From: Pseudomonas nitroreducens
Lineage (GTDB): Bacteria > Pseudomonadota > Gammaproteobacteria > Pseudomonadales > Pseudomonadaceae
Direction: 5' to 3'
Assembly: GCF_024170165.1 (NCBI RefSeq)
Contig: NZ_JALJXP010000016.1
Coordinates: 1 to 64,000 of the forward strand
DNA: 64,000 nt
The position numbers were made by a program, and so were the translations under genes. The notes under the pieces were generated by a model, which was not told the DNA's origin, did no database searches, and saw only the letters and a list, made by a program, of their open reading frames with translations. Shown piece by piece: positions 63,976 through 64,000 of the stretch. The first letter of the stretch is position 1. Each line of letters starts with the position of its first letter.

Positions 63976-64000
63976 ATGCAACGCTTCCCTCTGCGCCAGC
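63976..64000 (+). CDS. start of a further gene, cut by the window edge
   Basis: An ATG at 63976 follows AAAAAGGTGAT at good ribosome-site spacing, and the frame MQRFPLRQ is still open at the window end. The protein cannot be identified. By position it belongs to, or follows, the plus-strand catabolic cluster. Confidence 0.5.

Overview
The window looks like chromosome from a high-GC Pseudomonas. Gene content and local order resemble the P. aeruginosa / P. nitroreducens / P. citronellolis part of the genus. The signs are blocks remembered from P. aeruginosa: msuEDC with a sigma-54 regulator, pdxB, the MATE pump + EamA exporter + XRE/cupin trio, phnWX with LysR genes, hxuI-hxuR-hxuA, and dienelactone hydrolase + htpG. 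Extragenic palindromes of the Pseudomonas REP type are scattered between operons. I see no phage, insertion sequence, CRISPR array, rRNA or tRNA. Species assignment and synteny are from memory and were not checked by search.

Layout. 0.1-1.3 kb: flavin hydroxylase of the ubiquinone family. 1.4-5.6 kb: C1-sulfonate sulfur-scavenging operon msuE-msuD-msuC-sfnR behind a clear -24/-12 promoter. 5.7-8.5 kb: saccharopine-dehydrogenase-like protein, GFA zinc protein, ATP-NAD kinase family protein. 8.6-8.9 kb: a 57-residue conserved small protein with its own candidate sigma-54 promoter. 8.9-13.2 kb: pdxB, MATE pump, EamA exporter and a divergent XRE/cupin regulator. 13.6-19.5 kb: 2-aminoethylphosphonate degradation (phnW, phnX), two LysR regulators and an organophosphate-antiporter-type MFS protein. 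19.5-25.6 kb: heme-sensing system (ECF sigma, FecR-type anti-sigma, TonB receptor with signalling domain), heme oxygenase, DUF454 membrane protein, HNH protein. 25.9-38.7 kb: housekeeping and accessory genes, including an EamA/Lrp pair, a DUF1302-DUF1329 envelope pair, a pirin and a FucP-type sugar transporter. 38.9-42.9 kb: three-subunit molybdenum hydroxylase with a tri-heme cytochrome c. 43-49.2 kb: dienelactone hydrolase, htpG behind a sigma-32 promoter, two hotdog thioesterases with a membrane protein, a small Ala/Pro-rich lipoprotein, DUF599.

49.4-64 kb is the most distinctive part: a catabolic island for an unidentified, probably hydrophobic aromatic compound. It carries three class A flavin monooxygenases, an Old-Yellow-Enzyme reductase, an ACMSD-type amidohydrolase, an SCP2-like small protein, an extradiol (VOC) dioxygenase with its metal triad intact, a fumarylacetoacetate-hydrolase family enzyme, an acyl-CoA synthetase, an exported metallo-beta-lactamase-fold hydrolase and two TetR regulators. 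Two near-identical palindromes flank the central divergent promoter region. The enzyme set suggests hydroxylation, meta cleavage, C-C hydrolysis and CoA activation, but the substrate cannot be read from sequence.

Regulatory signals found by eye: two sigma-54 promoters, one sigma-32 promoter, a block shared by the hxuA and heme oxygenase promoters, TetR- and XRE-type palindromes, and several bidirectional terminators. Start codons were chosen from Shine-Dalgarno spacing and family N-termini.
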